Origin: Holacanthus passer
Lineage: Eukaryota > Chordata > Actinopteri > Pomacanthidae
Assembly: GCA_025331565.1 (NCBI GenBank)
Contig: JAFREQ010000014.1
Coordinates: forward strand, 7,148,501-7,212,500
DNA: 64,000 nucleotides
Direction of reading: 5' to 3'
Shown here: positions 24,976 through 37,772 of the stretch, in pieces
Layout: each line of letters starts with the position of its first letter
Position numbering within the stretch: position 1 is the first letter of the stretch
The notes under the pieces: model-generated
The model's database searches: none
What the model was told of the DNA's origin: nothing
The model's input: only the letters and a program-made list of their open reading frames with translations
Position numbers and translations under genes: made by a program

Positions 24976-26537
24976 AATGACAGAGTCTCCATCAGTCTAT
25001 GTGTGAATACGTGCGGACACACGCTTGTGCTGCGTGTCAGTACAAGAGATTACAACACTGTGTCATTGACTGAGTGCCCGATACCTCAGTTGACTCGTAT
25101 CCAATGTCAAGGTGGCTCTCTAATGAGGATTTAAGTCAAGTCACTCATGACCAGAGAGGTTGTCAGCTGAGAAGAAGAGCTTGTTAATGAACAGTGGGGA
25201 GGCACATGAGTAGGACAGAACAAAATAAGAAAAGATACAAGTCCTTCAATTATAAAAAGACAAGAAACTGACAGTAAGAACCAGGTTACAAGGTGAGAGA
25301 GGTAGAGTAACAGGGTATCTGCAGTGACAGCAATAATGGGCGTACAAAGACAGCAAAGACAGAGGAATAGTAAATGGACACAGAGGAAAAGAGGGAAAGA
25401 CAGAAGAAGATAGTGGAATAAAGCAGCAGAAAGCTGGGTCACTGTGGACCTCTGCCCTGCAAAGGTTTCTCAGTCCAGCAGGGCAGTTAAGTATTACTTG
25501 CCATGCAGATGTATAACTTGTTTGTACTGTGCTACGTAGGAGGAGAGGTGAGACTGTGAAGCAGTGTATGTACGTGAATTTGTGTGTATGTGAGACAGAG
25601 AGCGAAGAGGGGGAAATGGGAGAGGGAGTATGTGTGGTTAACTTGGTATGTGGGTAGTGGGGGAGGTCGCCGGTTTGACCGTTAAAAATTCCACACCTTG
25701 AAATCACATATGGATCACAAACAGCTCCCACAATATTCTCTTGCTTATGTCAATTATAGCTACCACATTAAAATCACTTAATAAAATAGACACTTAACTC
25801 TTCAGTTTAAACGAAGTTGATTTATATATCAGAAGATAAATATCTGTCTATAAATGAGCTCTTCGCATGCATTATAGATTCTCCAGGAAGTTTTCCAGGC
25901 AAGGTCAGCCAACTTCTAGACCCCTGCCACAGACTAAAAGCTGACCATTTAGCTCTTAAGACAACGCAAAGCCTGTTAAAGATGCCTCTCTCGTGGCACT
26001 CCACTGCCTGGGGGGGTGTCAAAACTCCTGTGGAGCAACCGACCACACAGCGAGGTCACGCTATATGAAGAGAGAAGGCCCCAGAACCAATCGTGGATGC
26101 TTTTGATCCCCGGTTGAAGAGGATGTCCAGCTTAAAAGCGCTGAGTCCAATAACATCTTTGACTGATGTTCCGCCTTCATGCGAGCCACAGATCAAAGGC
26201 TGAAGGTCAGCCTGAAAGGGTGAGGCACTTTTAACTGCACTGTGACTCCACTACACACACACATTTTGACAGACACAGCCCTCTGCACATTGGGGTAGCA
26301 CACAGGCTACGAATATTGACCACGGAAAGAAAGTTCACCAGAGATCTTACATTGTCAAGATTTAGAGAATATTTATGAATTAAGTGTTATTCATAACATC
26401 CAATTAACACTCACACATTCCCAGAAACACAACCTAAGAGATAGTAAGTGTGGTGGCCGATTCAGACAGCTAATATAACCATGTCAAGCCACAAAAACAC
26501 TATCAGGAAAACAGATGACAGGCATCACAAGTCGTAA

Positions 26538-27090
26538 CTGTTTGCCTGCTACAGGGAGTTAAACCACAGCTCCACTTCAGCTCAAGACTCTCACATCGTT
26601 CCAGCTGGATGCAATAAAATGACTGCTGTGTTAAGTGGTGTGTTGTGTGGCAATCGCTGGATTTGCAAACAGATTACATGCATATAAAACAGTAAAAAAT
26701 AAAGTACATAATAAAATTTAAAAAGTATTATCTTGCATGTAGATGGCCTTTGTGCATATTTACAACTTCATAAAAAAGTAATGCATTTACTGGACTACAT
26801 GGTCTACCCACAGCCAAAAAAGAGCTGAGCAGCAGATCAAGTCTAGTGCTTCGTGGATTTGTGCTTCAATGATATACACGTCTGTGATTTATGCTTTACT
26901 TTCCACTATTTGGACACACTATTTGGACTGTTCTGTCAGTTTAAAAGCATCGGCTTCAAAACATGGGTGAATGATAACTTCTTTTTTCTAAGTCATTAAA
27001 ATAAGCCTTTTATGGGCTACTCAGTATTGAAGCATGTAGTCGTGGATCATCTTCTGTCCTTTTACACCCTTTTCAAAACCCCACTTCTCC
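26538..27090 (+). repeat. Local duplication, unit 1
   Basis: It contains 'ccagctggatgcaataaaat', 'ggatttgcaaacagatta' and 'ttactttccactatttggac', followed by a tail with 'catgtagtcgtggatcat' and 'ttttacacccttttcaaaac'. The same order recurs at 28583-29590. Unit 1 and the last unit there share the tail; the middle units lack it. No coding capacity is evident. Confidence 0.75.
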
Positions 27091-28089
27091 GTGAAGAGAC
27101 CATCAAAGCAGCCAGTAAATCTCTCTCGAGCGGCTTTACAATCGGACAGGGTCTTTTTCTCTTGTCTGTGGATCAGGGTTTTCTGGTGGGGATCTGTTTT
27201 ACATTCAGTAGCACCTTGGAGCAGCTCTGCCTGTGTGCACTGAGAGAGACACATGGATGCCGGTTCCCCCCTTTTCACCCCCACTGGATGATCAGATCCT
27301 GATGAGGAACAGGTGAATCCAGATACTCTAAGACCAGCAGCCCTTGTGTTTACATGTTGAGGCTGGACAACCCTCATAAATATGCTGTAAACACACACAC
27401 ACACAAAACAAGTTGCACACTTGCAGGCTGTGGTTAAATGGAGAAATAGCAGGAATAACCCCACTTGTTGCTGTTTCACCAAAGCCTGTCTCCACTTGAA
27501 GGACAACCAAGTTATTAAATACTTTGTCTTAAGCTTCCTGAGATATTTGAGCATCTGTTATGCTAATTAGTGAAACATGAGGAGCTAAATGAAGCTTGAA
27601 GTGTCACACAAACTAGCATCATTTTTAACATATTACTAGTGAGTAAAGGGATAGTTAGAGAAACTGAATATGAGGCTCTTTTTTTTAACATAAAATGCCA
27701 CAAAATAAATCAATAATAACGCATATTTGCTATTATACATTCATCCTCCTTTAAGCTACGTTATCTATATAATTAGCCAACGGTGACCTAGCTTAAACAG
27801 GGCTAAGCTAGTTAGTAAGTTATGGTAGTTACAAACGTTAGCTATAAAATATCCATGTAAACTTTGATAGCATGAAGGTTTATGGTAGCTTTAGGATTAA
27901 AAAAATGTTATAGATCGATATAGGAGGTTATTTAAGGTTAATTTTCATATATTAAAATCACCTGGTCAGCGTTGATCAGGAAAACGACAGGAAGACACCG
28001 TGAAGGCTTCAGCTGATAAAAATGTGTCCTCAAGATGGGAACATGAGATCTTATTCACGATAATAACAACACACACGATGCACAGTGGT

Positions 28090-28440
28090 TATAAAATGAG
28101 GGTACGACAAACCTCCGGTGTGTTCATTAACGTTAATAGCCTGCAAACCTGACACAGGTAGAGGCTGCGCAAAGTAGCGCCGCATAGCAGCCGCTCCGCC
28201 GGGTCCAAACATACCTGCAGGTCGGTGCAGCTCCTCTCCGATGGCGTCTTCTGCGGCAAGATCCGAGGACTAGGACATGCCGGGTTGAGACAGAGAGATA
28301 CGGGCGATGTTAGTCCACGATGTGTGCAGGTGAAAATGTTCCTCTGTCTGCATCCAGTCCGGAGAGGTTGCGTTCAGCAGCCCTGCACCACCGCCAGTGT
28401 GGAGATGTGCGCCCCCTCCAGCAGCTCCATCTCTCTCCAC
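28090..28440 (-). promoter_or_regulatory. Probable prrt3-like non-coding exon 1 and promoter
   Basis: This is a locally CpG-rich island in AT-rich surroundings. On the minus strand a good donor (CTGCAG then GTATGT) ends an exon at 28215. The exon would splice to the acceptor near 20895 ahead of the prrt3-like ATG. The transcription start would lie a few hundred bases upstream, before the CT tract at 28443-28476. Inferred without transcript evidence. Confidence 0.5.
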
Positions 28441-28442
28441 AT

Positions 28443-28476
<34 letters not shown>
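28443..28476. repeat. CT microsatellite
   Basis: (CT)n followed by a T run, just upstream of the proposed prrt3-like first exon. Confidence 0.85.
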
Positions 28477-28582
28477 TTTTTTTCTTTGCTCACAAGCGGA
28501 TAAACACGACTGCCTGCAACCGACCGCCTGGCACGTCTGTTATGCAACTGCAGATCACTTTATCTACCTTTTATACAGCAGC

Positions 28583-29590
28583 CGAAGACTCTCACATTGT
28601 TCTACCTGGGTGCAACAAAATCACTGCTGTGTTAGGTTGTGTGTTGCATTGCAATCACTGGATTTGCAAACAGATTGTGTGTATATAAAAATTAATGTAT
28701 TATCTTGCACTTAGACGTCATTGGTGCATATTTACAGCTTTATAAAAATGTAATGCTGCTTTACTGGATTACTTGGTCTATCCACAGCCAAAGACATCCA
28801 GAGCCATAAAAGTGCTGAGGACCAGACCATGTCAAGTGCTTAGTGGCTTCATGCTTCATTGATATACTGATGTCTGTTTGCCTGCTACAGGGAGTTACAA
28901 ACAAAACCACTGCTGCATGAGGTGGTGTATTGTGTGGCAATCACTGGGTTTGCAAACAGATTGTATGTATATGAAATAAAATAAAATATCATCTTGCATG
29001 TAGATGTAGACATTTTGACAACTTTGTAAAAATGTGATGCATTTCCTGGATTACTTGGGTCTACCTCGATTCAGTCCCACAAAGAGCTGAGGACCGGATC
29101 ATGTCAATTGCTCAGTGGGTTTGTGCTTCAATATGATATACTGATGTCTGTTTGCCTGCTTAGTTAAACCACAGCTTTACTTCATCCTAACACTCTCACA
29201 TTGTTCCAGCTGGATGCAACTAAATCACTGCTGTGTTAAGCGGTGTGTTATGCGTGTGGCAATCACTGGATTTGTAAACAGATTATATGTATAAAAAAAT
29301 AATGTGTTATCTTGCACGAAGATGCCATTGGTGCAGACTTACAACTTTAGAAAAACCTAATGCATTTACTGGAATACTTAAAAGAGCTGAGGGGCAGATC
29401 GTGTTAGTGCATTAGTGAGTTTGTGCTTCATTGAATTGTGCTTTACTTTCCACTATTTGGACACTTGAGGACTGCCTCTTCTGGGATGTGTGTAAAGTCT
29501 GGTTTAACTGGTTACTTAATACTGAGGCATATAGTCACGGATCATTTCCTGTTACACCCTTTTATTATTTCAAAACCATCCGTTATCTAC
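28583..29590 (+). repeat. Local duplication, units 2-4 in tandem
   Basis: Three head-to-tail units start near 28583, 28878 and 29150. Each carries the landmarks 'actctcacattgttc' or its diverged form, 'gcaatcactggatttg', 'atcttgca' and 'gagctgagg'. Spacing is about 295 and 272 bases. The last unit continues into the tail shared with unit 1. The units are diverged, so the array is old. Confidence 0.75.
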
Positions 29591-31045
29591 CTTTTAGCAA
29601 GTTTAGTGCTCAGAGGAAACATGAAAACACTAGCACTGGCCTCATCACAGCATGCAGTGCCACTATCCAGGTTCTGGGGTTTCTTTGCAGATGATAGCTC
29701 CAAACAAGCTGTCATGCCCCAAACTGGGTCGTTAAAGTGGCCTGGTGGTGTGAAAGGAGCGTCATGTGAAGACAGGTGAGGAGGCACCTGACATTTCTGG
29801 CTGAGTGGTGCAGCAGCATGGAGGACAATAAGCTGGGAACAGAGCTGTGCATGAAATTCTAGCTCCCTCTCCTCTCCTGCCCTCCAAGCAGGGTTTGTAG
29901 AGGGAGCGACTGAGCCTGAGCCAAGATGATACTGTTTCCTCATGCTGCACCTTGGCACTGTGCCTCCTCTTCATCCCCCCCATCTGATTGTCTCTCTCTG
30001 CCTTAAACAAACACAGCACTCCAGTTTGGACATGCAGCTCTGCCCAGATTGAGCCCAAATGCAGACATAGGTTCACAGAGAACATTAACTATACAGACGT
30101 GTTTCAGCTACCAGGAACAACCTCGCTTTGTGCGTGTATTCATCACTTTCATTCGATTGTCTGCACTGTACATCTGAGTCCTAAAATAACCTGCGCAGCT
30201 CAGAGGATTGTCCTAATGCCATTACATTACTACTGAGCCAGCAGGAGAGACACTGAAGGGTTTGGACAGGAGGAGCAGGAACACTTCAAGATGGTAATCA
30301 CATTATTGCACATGGATTATGACTAATATTCTATAGGTAGGAGATAGGTGATCGAACCCTACACCGGCCAAATATGGAAGAACAGAGTATGGAAAGAGAT
30401 GGCGTGCAATTTAGATTATTAGCACATGCAGGCATCTTGTTATCTGCTGCTCACCCCCTGAGTGTTTATCATATGAACTGATTGTTATTCAGTTATGTTG
30501 CTGCTGTAATAAGATTACAGTAATCCCTTGTACCAGAGGAGGGAGGGGGGTCTGATTCACCTGACATCCTCAAGCAAAACAAAAAGGCCCTGAGGAGTCT
30601 TGCCCTCTACTCACCTGAACTTTTAACAGGCATTGTTTGAAATAAGTGTGAGCTCAGCAGAGTCCAAACATTGGCAATCCCATGTTGCTTCACTGAGTAA
30701 AATTAGACCTTTCTTTCAGAATGAAAGCCCTAACGTGAGGCGATTTTCATCGTCCTGTCCCAGTTTTCAACCGTGTTCTAAATTAGTGGCAAGTACTCAA
30801 ATCCTCCATCTTGGCACTTTATAGTGTGTGACTGCACATTATGACATAGAGAAGCCTTACTAGACGACTTTGACTTTAAACTATTTGAGGGGTCATCTCC
30901 GTTCTGAGTTAGTTTGTGCTACCAAAAAACAAAATTTCTCATTTTGAAATTAAATAATTTTCTTATAACCGAGAAATGACCCAAACTAGTGTATGTTTAC
31001 ATGTCACACTTATCTTACCTTAAAGCAGATAAACCCAGTAACTTA
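29591..31045. other. Intergenic, 5' flank of the prrt3-like gene
   Basis: Open frames up to about 120 codons occur on both strands near 29.4-30.1 kb, but none has splice context or a recognisable product. I see nothing else to annotate. Confidence 0.35.
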
Positions 31046-31535
31046 CATGTACAACTCAAGTTGTACTCAACACAAGTTGGGATGCTTACTGACAACAGTT
31101 TTACAAAGTGTTCCTGAGCCCATGCAGTAAGTATGTGTTTGAGTGGTGGAAGTGGTGAACCTCACTGCATCCTCGCTTGTGAACGACTGAGCCTTCCCAG
31201 GATGAACCTTTCATACCCAATCATGATACTATCACCTGTTTCCAATGGACCTGTTTACCTGTGGAATGATCCAAACAGGTGTTTTTGGATCAGTCCACAA
31301 CTTTCACAGTCTTTTGTTGCTCCTGCCCCAACATGTTTGAAATGTGTTGCTGCCATCAAATTCAGAATAAGCAGATATTTACACAAATCAATGAAGCTGA
31401 TGAGATCAGACATTAAATATATTTTCTTTGTACTGTTTTGAATAGAGTATACATCAGAAAGGATCAGCAAATTATCACATTCTCTTTTATTTATGTTTTA
31501 CACAGCGTCCCAACTTTTCTGGAATCCAGGTTGTA
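31046..31535 (-). mobile_element. Tc1/mariner-like deletion derivative (MITE), copy B
   Basis: The right end 'cccaacttttctggaatcca', then 'ggttg' and TA, matches the ends of copies A and C. The left end is eroded. The interior shares with copy A the antisense frame RMNLSYPIMILSPV and VYLWNDPNRCFWISPQLSQS. It lies opposite to copy A and in the same orientation as copy C. Confidence 0.7.
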
Positions 31536-32667
31536 TATATCACCTTGGACTGACAGCTCTTAATTCATACGGGAGTTTTTAGCAGGCTTTAAATAAAGTG
31601 AGAGGGGAGCAGTATTTAAAGCTTGCTAAATGAACAAATTCTTAAAAAGGAGGGAGTTCGCTGCACTGACGCTGACATACGCCAAAACCACACATGGAAC
31701 TCATACTATCCCACACCCATATATACTCTGGATAGTGTTTCGGTACCATCTTTGTCCAGGAATGCGGTGAATGCATTCCACTTAGTCATTTGAATTGATC
31801 CTAGTAGGGGCTCTGAAATTTAACTCTGAAGCAGACGGAACTGTTTCTTTCTGCCAATCTATAAAGCATTGAACCTTCATCACAGCCAGCCAAGTAGGGA
31901 TCCTATCAGATGGTAGAAAGTATTAATTTTCTCCACAAAATAAGCCTCTTTCATTAGGAACAGCCAAGGCCTTCATATGCTAACGTCCATCCACACACAT
32001 ATGAGTCAGAAAAGCTTAAGATCTATAATACCTCTGCCAGTTCTGTGCTCTCAGTCTTTCTCTCTGTGGCTTCCCCTCACCCCATGATTGTCTAGACACC
32101 AAAGAATAATCTCCCCAACTCTGGGCCCCAAAGACAGACTTCCATGCGGGGACCACTCTCCCCGTCCCCCAGGCTTCCCCACGACTGCCTCCGGCAGCAT
32201 TGGGTTTCACCACATCTAAGGTGAATCAACACAATTCTCTTTAAATTTCATCCATCTAAGGTATTGTGTCAGATAGTGTTATATAATACATCTGTAACTA
32301 TTCAAGAATAATAACATCCATCATTTTATAGAGTAGACAGTGTGGATGTGCATAGAGACCATTTTTGGGCTCACAGTGGAGAGAAACCTACAGAGAGCCT
32401 GGATATGAAAAAGAAGATAATAATTTTAATAAAGTTTAACCCTTTCACAAACGTGGTTAGCTTTAACATAAATGCCAACATGATTGAAATGTGAAAAAAT
32501 ATAAAGTTGTCAACTGTCAACTGAGATTAACACTTATAATTATTATTATTATCTAATATCTTACGTTACTGTTACTACTGTTGTTACTGCACTACTTGTT
32601 TTTATATTATATTGCGTACCTGAACATATATTGTTGTATTTACATTTTAAAACATGGTTTATAGTTT
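31536..32667. other. Intergenic
   Basis: I see no gene or recognised repeat here; the DNA is AT-rich. Confidence 0.3.
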
Positions 32668-33055
32668 ATATATGCTGGCCACTTTACTAGGTACACCTGT
32701 GCAATCTAATGCAAATACAACTGTTCTGCAAAGTCTACTTTGATGAGGCCTATAATGATTAGTTTTGTTGACCCTGTCACACAGCTGTTAAATTATATGT
32801 TTCAGTGCTGAGGAGCTACTTAGTGGTGGTGTACTGGACTGTACTATACTGAGAGGTGTTTCTAATATTCTGTCCCCTTCCTGTATGTTAATAGGGAGGA
32901 CAAAAAAAATTAAAATTCTCAGTATAACATCATCCTGTCTAACACCACCTAAACATATAATTTAATTTACATACTTCAGACAATGTCGACAAAAATCTAT
33001 TGAATTGCAATAGACTGTAGTGGTGTGCCTAATTAAGTGGCCACTTAGTGTATAT
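32668..33055. mobile_element. Short inverted-repeat element (MITE)
   Basis: The left end 'tggccactttactaggtaca' and the right end 'ggtgtgcctaattaagtggc' are near-perfect inverted copies about 27 bases long, bounding a 390 bp non-coding interior. This terminal sequence is one I know from teleost non-autonomous DNA transposons. No transposase fragment is visible. Confidence 0.75.
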
Positions 33056-34830
33056 TCACCGTATAATTATTTCCAATGAAGCACATTATATAGTACAGAA
33101 TCTACTACACATGCGCTAACCATGTTGAGAATATTACCAGACACTCTTGTTGTATATATTTAGCGGATGGCCTGAGGTTTTATTTTGGGTCAGACACGAA
33201 TTAGGATTGTTTGCCATTGTGGGCAATGTTGCGAATCAATGAGCAGGACTACTTAATGGCAGTGGAGGATTTTTACATAATTGCAACATCACTGTGACGA
33301 TGTCCCTTGATTTGTCAGGCATTTGAATTCACTGGATTAGCCAGAAACAGAAATAACTATCCTAGTTTTTCTAATGATTTTTCAGAAAATTAACAATATC
33401 ATGATATATATTGATATATCTGTATAAACCTCCATATACCATGATGGAGGATTTTATATATATCACCCACTCTAAGGGCACTTGATTGTGAGAGCACACA
33501 CGCACTCACAATTGACAATAGGTCCAGCACATCTCTCTAACTCAGCTCGATAAAACCACCTCTCACATCATGTCACTCAGAGACAAATGAATTCAATCTC
33601 GTCACTGCACATGTGGAAATAGACAGAGGCCTTTTACCTTTTGCTCGTGCTCCAGAAGTGGCGCCCCCTGGTGCCTGCACGTGCATGATGAGCGATGTCC
33701 TGTCAGCTGAGCAATTCCTGAGGGCATCACACAAGCTGAGACCCATCTCTTACATAACACACAGGCCACTGTTGCGTTGTTTTAGTCTTTGTGTGCCAAC
33801 ATGCGTGCGCACATGGCAATTTCTTTAATATTCATTCCCCCACCCCAAGCACATGTTCACCTTTTTGTCTTTTAAAAAATATATTTTCCTGTTCTCTCAA
33901 GTCTATTTTTACTCTGCTTTACTTCCTCGCTATGATTCTGCCCTAAAGCTGGGCCTCAGCTTCTGTCCAGCTCAACTGGAGTGGGGATGAAAGCTGACTC
34001 ACATATTCATTAACACGCATGGCTGCACACACTTCCACAAATAAACAACTTCTATGAATGTAAGACATGCACATACTCACACACAGAATGCAACAACTAC
34101 ACACATGATGCACCTGCTCACTTGGACCAACAGGTCAGAAAATAGGTCTTTCAAATTAGGGCAAGAAAGAGGTTTGATAAACATGTAAGGTGTGGCTACA
34201 TTTTAGGATGACTTCTCTCAATACATTTTAAACAAACTATTTCTCAGTCATTGCTGTGAAGGGACAGAAATAGGTCAAACACCCCAAGAGACACGTCCAA
34301 GTTGTCACCAGAGACAGTCACAGCGGCCCCCATAAGTGACAGCAGATAACTGCAATCCCTGCTATAAAAAGACCAGCTGACATAGCCAACTTCACCATGG
34401 CACTTCATAGCCAGCCAGTCAAACAGCTTTTTATGAGCCGACGGACAGACACACTATTTTGATGCAGGGAATGCATCGAAGAAACACAACACACCATTTT
34501 GGTGCCCTGTGACCTTTTTAGATATGCATACAGATGCCATGATGTGTGCGCACATGGTGTATCAAGAACCGCAGGGTTTCACAGAAAGTATTCACCCAGG
34601 GAAATAAAGAAGTTTGTTCTCAAATTGAAAAAAGTCTGGCTTAAGCAAATGGCCTACTATGTGTTATTATCTTGCAGTAATCTCCTCCAATTTATACTGC
34701 CACCTAGGGGCCTTTTCTGGCAACATCTTGCAGACGTGAGAGCCTATTTGACAGTGATGGTTTGTGTGAGCATTAAGACTGCAATATGGACATTTTCTCT
34801 CAAAACACACACAAAAGATAGCATGACTTA
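33056..34830. other. Intergenic, downstream of ogg1
   Basis: The DNA is AT-rich with short dinucleotide runs. The 120-codon frame at 34499-34861 (+) has no recognisable content and overlaps the ogg1 3' end on the other strand. Confidence 0.3.
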
Positions 34831-34835
34831 TTTTG

Positions 34836-34841
34836 TCTTTA
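34836..34841 (-). terminator. Candidate ogg1 poly(A) signal
   Basis: AATAAA on the minus strand, about 240 bases past the ogg1 stop codon. Position and spacing suit a short 3' UTR. Confidence 0.5.
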
Positions 34842-35081
34842 TTGTAAAAAAACACCAGTGAGCTGTATTTGTACTGTAGGAGTGAACTGATAGTAAAGTA
34901 GACACCACAAACAACATAAACACATGTAAACAAAGACCCTGAGATTCTTCACAGTAATTTGTTTTACACAGTGTTTCATGTCACAAAAATCTTTTACATA
35001 TTTCATTTCAGTACATTTTCTTTAAATGAAGTTGGACAAATTTTGTAAAAAAAATGTGTGGTATTGTAATCTGATGTCATT

Positions 35082-37087
35082 CTAGAAAGACATTTTTGCT
35101 TTCTTGTGACATGCTGACTTTATGGTCTTCACAGTTTCATTTCCTTCTGTCTTAATTTTTGTTTTCTTGCACGCTACCTTTGTTTCTTCTTCACTGTTTT
35201 CCTCTTTCTGCGGTCGCTTCAGATGTGGCATTTCTTTCAGCTTTTGGAACTTCTTGAGGTCAGCGCAAAACAACACCTAAAACAGATAAAGATACAGTGG
35301 TTATACCAGACAGACTGTGGGAGACAAGACAGAAATTCACACACAGATTGTGAATCATAACACTCACCGACTGTGCCCAGCCAGCATAAGGACCCCACAG
35401 CTTTCTGAAAAAATCCCCTGTGTAGAAAAATTATGTTGGAAATTGTGTTAACAATTAAAAAGAACCATTATTCTGTGTTGACAATCAGCGTAGCACAGCA
35501 AACACGCAGTACTACTAACGAGGAGCACGGAAACGAACCAATATCTCGGTGCAGTTTATCTGTGATGCTCTTTTGTCCGTTGCCAGAAGCATAGTTGTAG
35601 TCACGTTTAGCAATCTGCCACACATGTGTGTCTATAGGGACGGACTCTGCCTTATCCAAGGACATCAGACATACACAGTCTGCCACCTACAGGGAAACAC
35701 ACAGCCTCAATTACATGTTACTGTTACAACTTCACTTCATTTAAGAAAAGATATGAGGCTAACGGGTTCTTTTCCTCCTCTACCTTGGTGCCCACACCAG
35801 GGAGAGTACGCAGAGCATCACGGGCCTGCAGATATGGGGCATTGCGTAGGTCTTCAAGCCACTGGAGTCCATGAGTGTCCAAAATCTGCTTTGCACTCTG
35901 TTGAAGGAACCGAGCCCTGTATCCAAAACCAAGATCCCTGAGGCATGCCTCTACACTGCTGTCTGCCAATTACAATGTAGAGACAAACAAAACAATTATG
36001 ACATTTTCTGCTTGATAATTAAGTATAATTCACATTCACACATCACACATACCCTTGAAGTGGCAAGCAATCAGTTTGGCTCTCAGTTTGGCTACTTCAC
36101 TTTGTGGTTTAAGTACATATTTTTTCCCAAGAGATCAAGAAAACCCTGCACCAGTGATACTAAAGTTCTTGAAACATCATAAACAGGGCTGTAGGTCTGT
36201 GGGGACAGAATATAGCACCTGCAAGCGCAGACAGGGAAGGAAAGTTGTAGTAAGAAGTTTGATCCAATTGACAGAGTGGGGCGCCCAGAGCCTGGCACAG
36301 TCTCTCCACCATGCCCTGGATGCGAGAGATGTGGTTGTTGGAGGTGCAAATGAAGGAAAACAGGCATTCGGTGGGGTCCTGGCGCAGCATTCGCACACCT
36401 GGGGAGAGACCAAACAATGTATTTAAGACAAATATTGGCTCTGCTATTACATACTGTGTAAGAACCGATATCATGCATGCACAAATACACACACAGACCT
36501 GTGAATATATCTGCAATGCGCTTGAAGTGGGGATCTGCTGCTCCCCATTCCTTGTACAGATCCCCCAGCTTCACATTCAGCTGGAAGTAATTTCTCAGCA
36601 TCTCCTCTTCATCATCAGTGTCCTGTACCAAAGTCACAGCCACCGGCTCCTCCTCCTTCTTCAAAGCTCCTTTGAATCTCTTCTCTGGCTTGTTTTCCAT
36701 CTGGAGAGAAACACCAGCTCTCCTCTTCCTGTCACTTCCCTCCTCCTGCCTGGCTTGGTCTTTGTAAACATGGTACCAAAGCGTGTCATCTGATTGAGTC
36801 AGAGTCCAAACTCGTCCTCCCATCACTCCAGTCCAGTGACCCTCTGCGTTTTCTCTCCAGCTGTGGTTTGACATGTGTTAATACAAAGACACATAGACTG
36901 ATATTAAACTGCATTAGGTCTGTGCTGCAACTGTTGATCGTGATAATGACAGACTACATCTAAGTCTGATAACCTACCGGAAAGATTGTCCACAGGCAAG
37001 AGTGAGATCCAGACGTAGTTCTGACTTTGTACAGGCCAGAGATCTCCACATTTTTGCCCCTGATGACAGCACTGCATGTTTGGCCAT
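35082..37087 (-). CDS. ogg1: 8-oxoguanine DNA glycosylase
   Basis: Bifunctional glycosylase/AP lyase that removes 8-oxoguanine opposite cytosine in nuclear and mitochondrial base excision repair. Minus-strand exons are 37087-36978, 36860-36499, 36398-36219, 35962-35784, 35686-35539, 35417-35368 and 35276-35082: 1224 bp and 407 residues, all phases consistent. The N-terminal domain has SELRLDLTLACGQSFRW; ECLFSFICTSNNHISRI follows; the helix-hairpin-helix reads LPGVGTKVADC, with the Schiff-base lysine at residue 277 and the catalytic aspartate (VPIDTHVW) at 296. These keep the 19-residue spacing of human Lys249/Asp268. The protein is longer than human (345) through a charged insert in exon 2 (about residues 60-110) and a lysine-rich tail. 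The lysine codon is the last of its exon. The donor of exon 5 (GTTCGT) is weak. The gene is divergent from qars1. Confidence 0.96.
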
Positions 37088-37772
37088 TACTGTTTTGATG
37101 CTAACAGCTACCCCGTTGTCTGTTCAGATGCTACACCAAACCTATACTGACCTCCCACAGTATTATAGCATGATAAAACTCATTGTGTTGTGATCCAGTG
37201 TTTGTGGCAGCCTAAAACAAACCCTAAACAATCATGTAAAGTGAAATTTACGAGGAGCTACAACTTCAATTCACGTTTATAGGAGCCAGTTTCAATAACT
37301 TTCGCGGAGTTTTTCTTTTAGCTATCGTCAATAATGTTGGACAACAAAGACCTTACACCGCGTTTCAAAGCTACGCATATTTGAGAGAAAGCGCAACGTT
37401 TATGCACTTGTAATTCACAATCTTGCATAAAATAAATAAAGACGCAATTTCATGTTAATAATTGTGTGAAAGTACTGAAATGTCAATCTGATGCAACATT
37501 ACACAGATTCCGGTAGCCCCTCCCTTACTGATGTCAACACGGCAGCTGATTGGCTCTCTCAGTCGTAGTAGGCAGTGACTTCAAACAAACTCATGCACGA
37601 TTGGTCAATACCGTCCGTGCCCGCGGTATCCTATTGGCAGTTTACTTTGTACCTCAGTACTTTCTGTGAGGTTACAGGAAGTTGGCTCGCTCCGTCTCTC
37701 CGCGACGGAAAGTGGTGTGCGGTGGTTGTGCGTCTGTGTGGCTCCGAGCTAGCCGGTGAATACGGTGGAAAA
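37088..37772. promoter_or_regulatory. Divergent ogg1/qars1 promoter interval
   Basis: Only 685 bases separate the two start codons. Three ATTGG (inverted CCAAT) boxes lie at 37549, 37600 and 37633, spaced 51 and 33 bases. No TATA box is obvious on the qars1 side. The qars1 start lies in AAAATGGCGG, which fits the YY1 core often found at vertebrate housekeeping starts. NF-Y and YY1 binding are inferences from motif alone. Confidence 0.7.

Larger units (their letters stand above)
20812..28214 (-). other. 5' UTR and large first intron of the prrt3-like gene
   Basis: A minus-strand acceptor (tgtcaacag, about 20895) precedes a short 5' UTR before the ATG at 20811. The 7.3 kb intron behind it holds no recognisable exon. 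The longest open frame (21347-21802, + strand, 151 codons) looks like chance. Interspersed repeats lie at 24370-24975 and 26538-27090, with CA-rich runs near 23020 and 27390. Confidence 0.5.

Noticed and set aside
25246..25731. 161-codon minus-strand frame rich in Ser/Pro/Leu
   Set aside because: Low-complexity translation of a purine-rich intron segment, without start or splice support.
27021..27554. 177-codon minus-strand open frame
   Set aside because: Begins inside the duplicated repeat tail, crosses a CA microsatellite and shows no protein-like conservation.
35724..35783. In-frame continuation of ogg1 exon 4 past the catalytic lysine
   Set aside because: It is intron read-through; the donor at 35783 and the phase-0 acceptor at 35687 restore the conserved KVADC.
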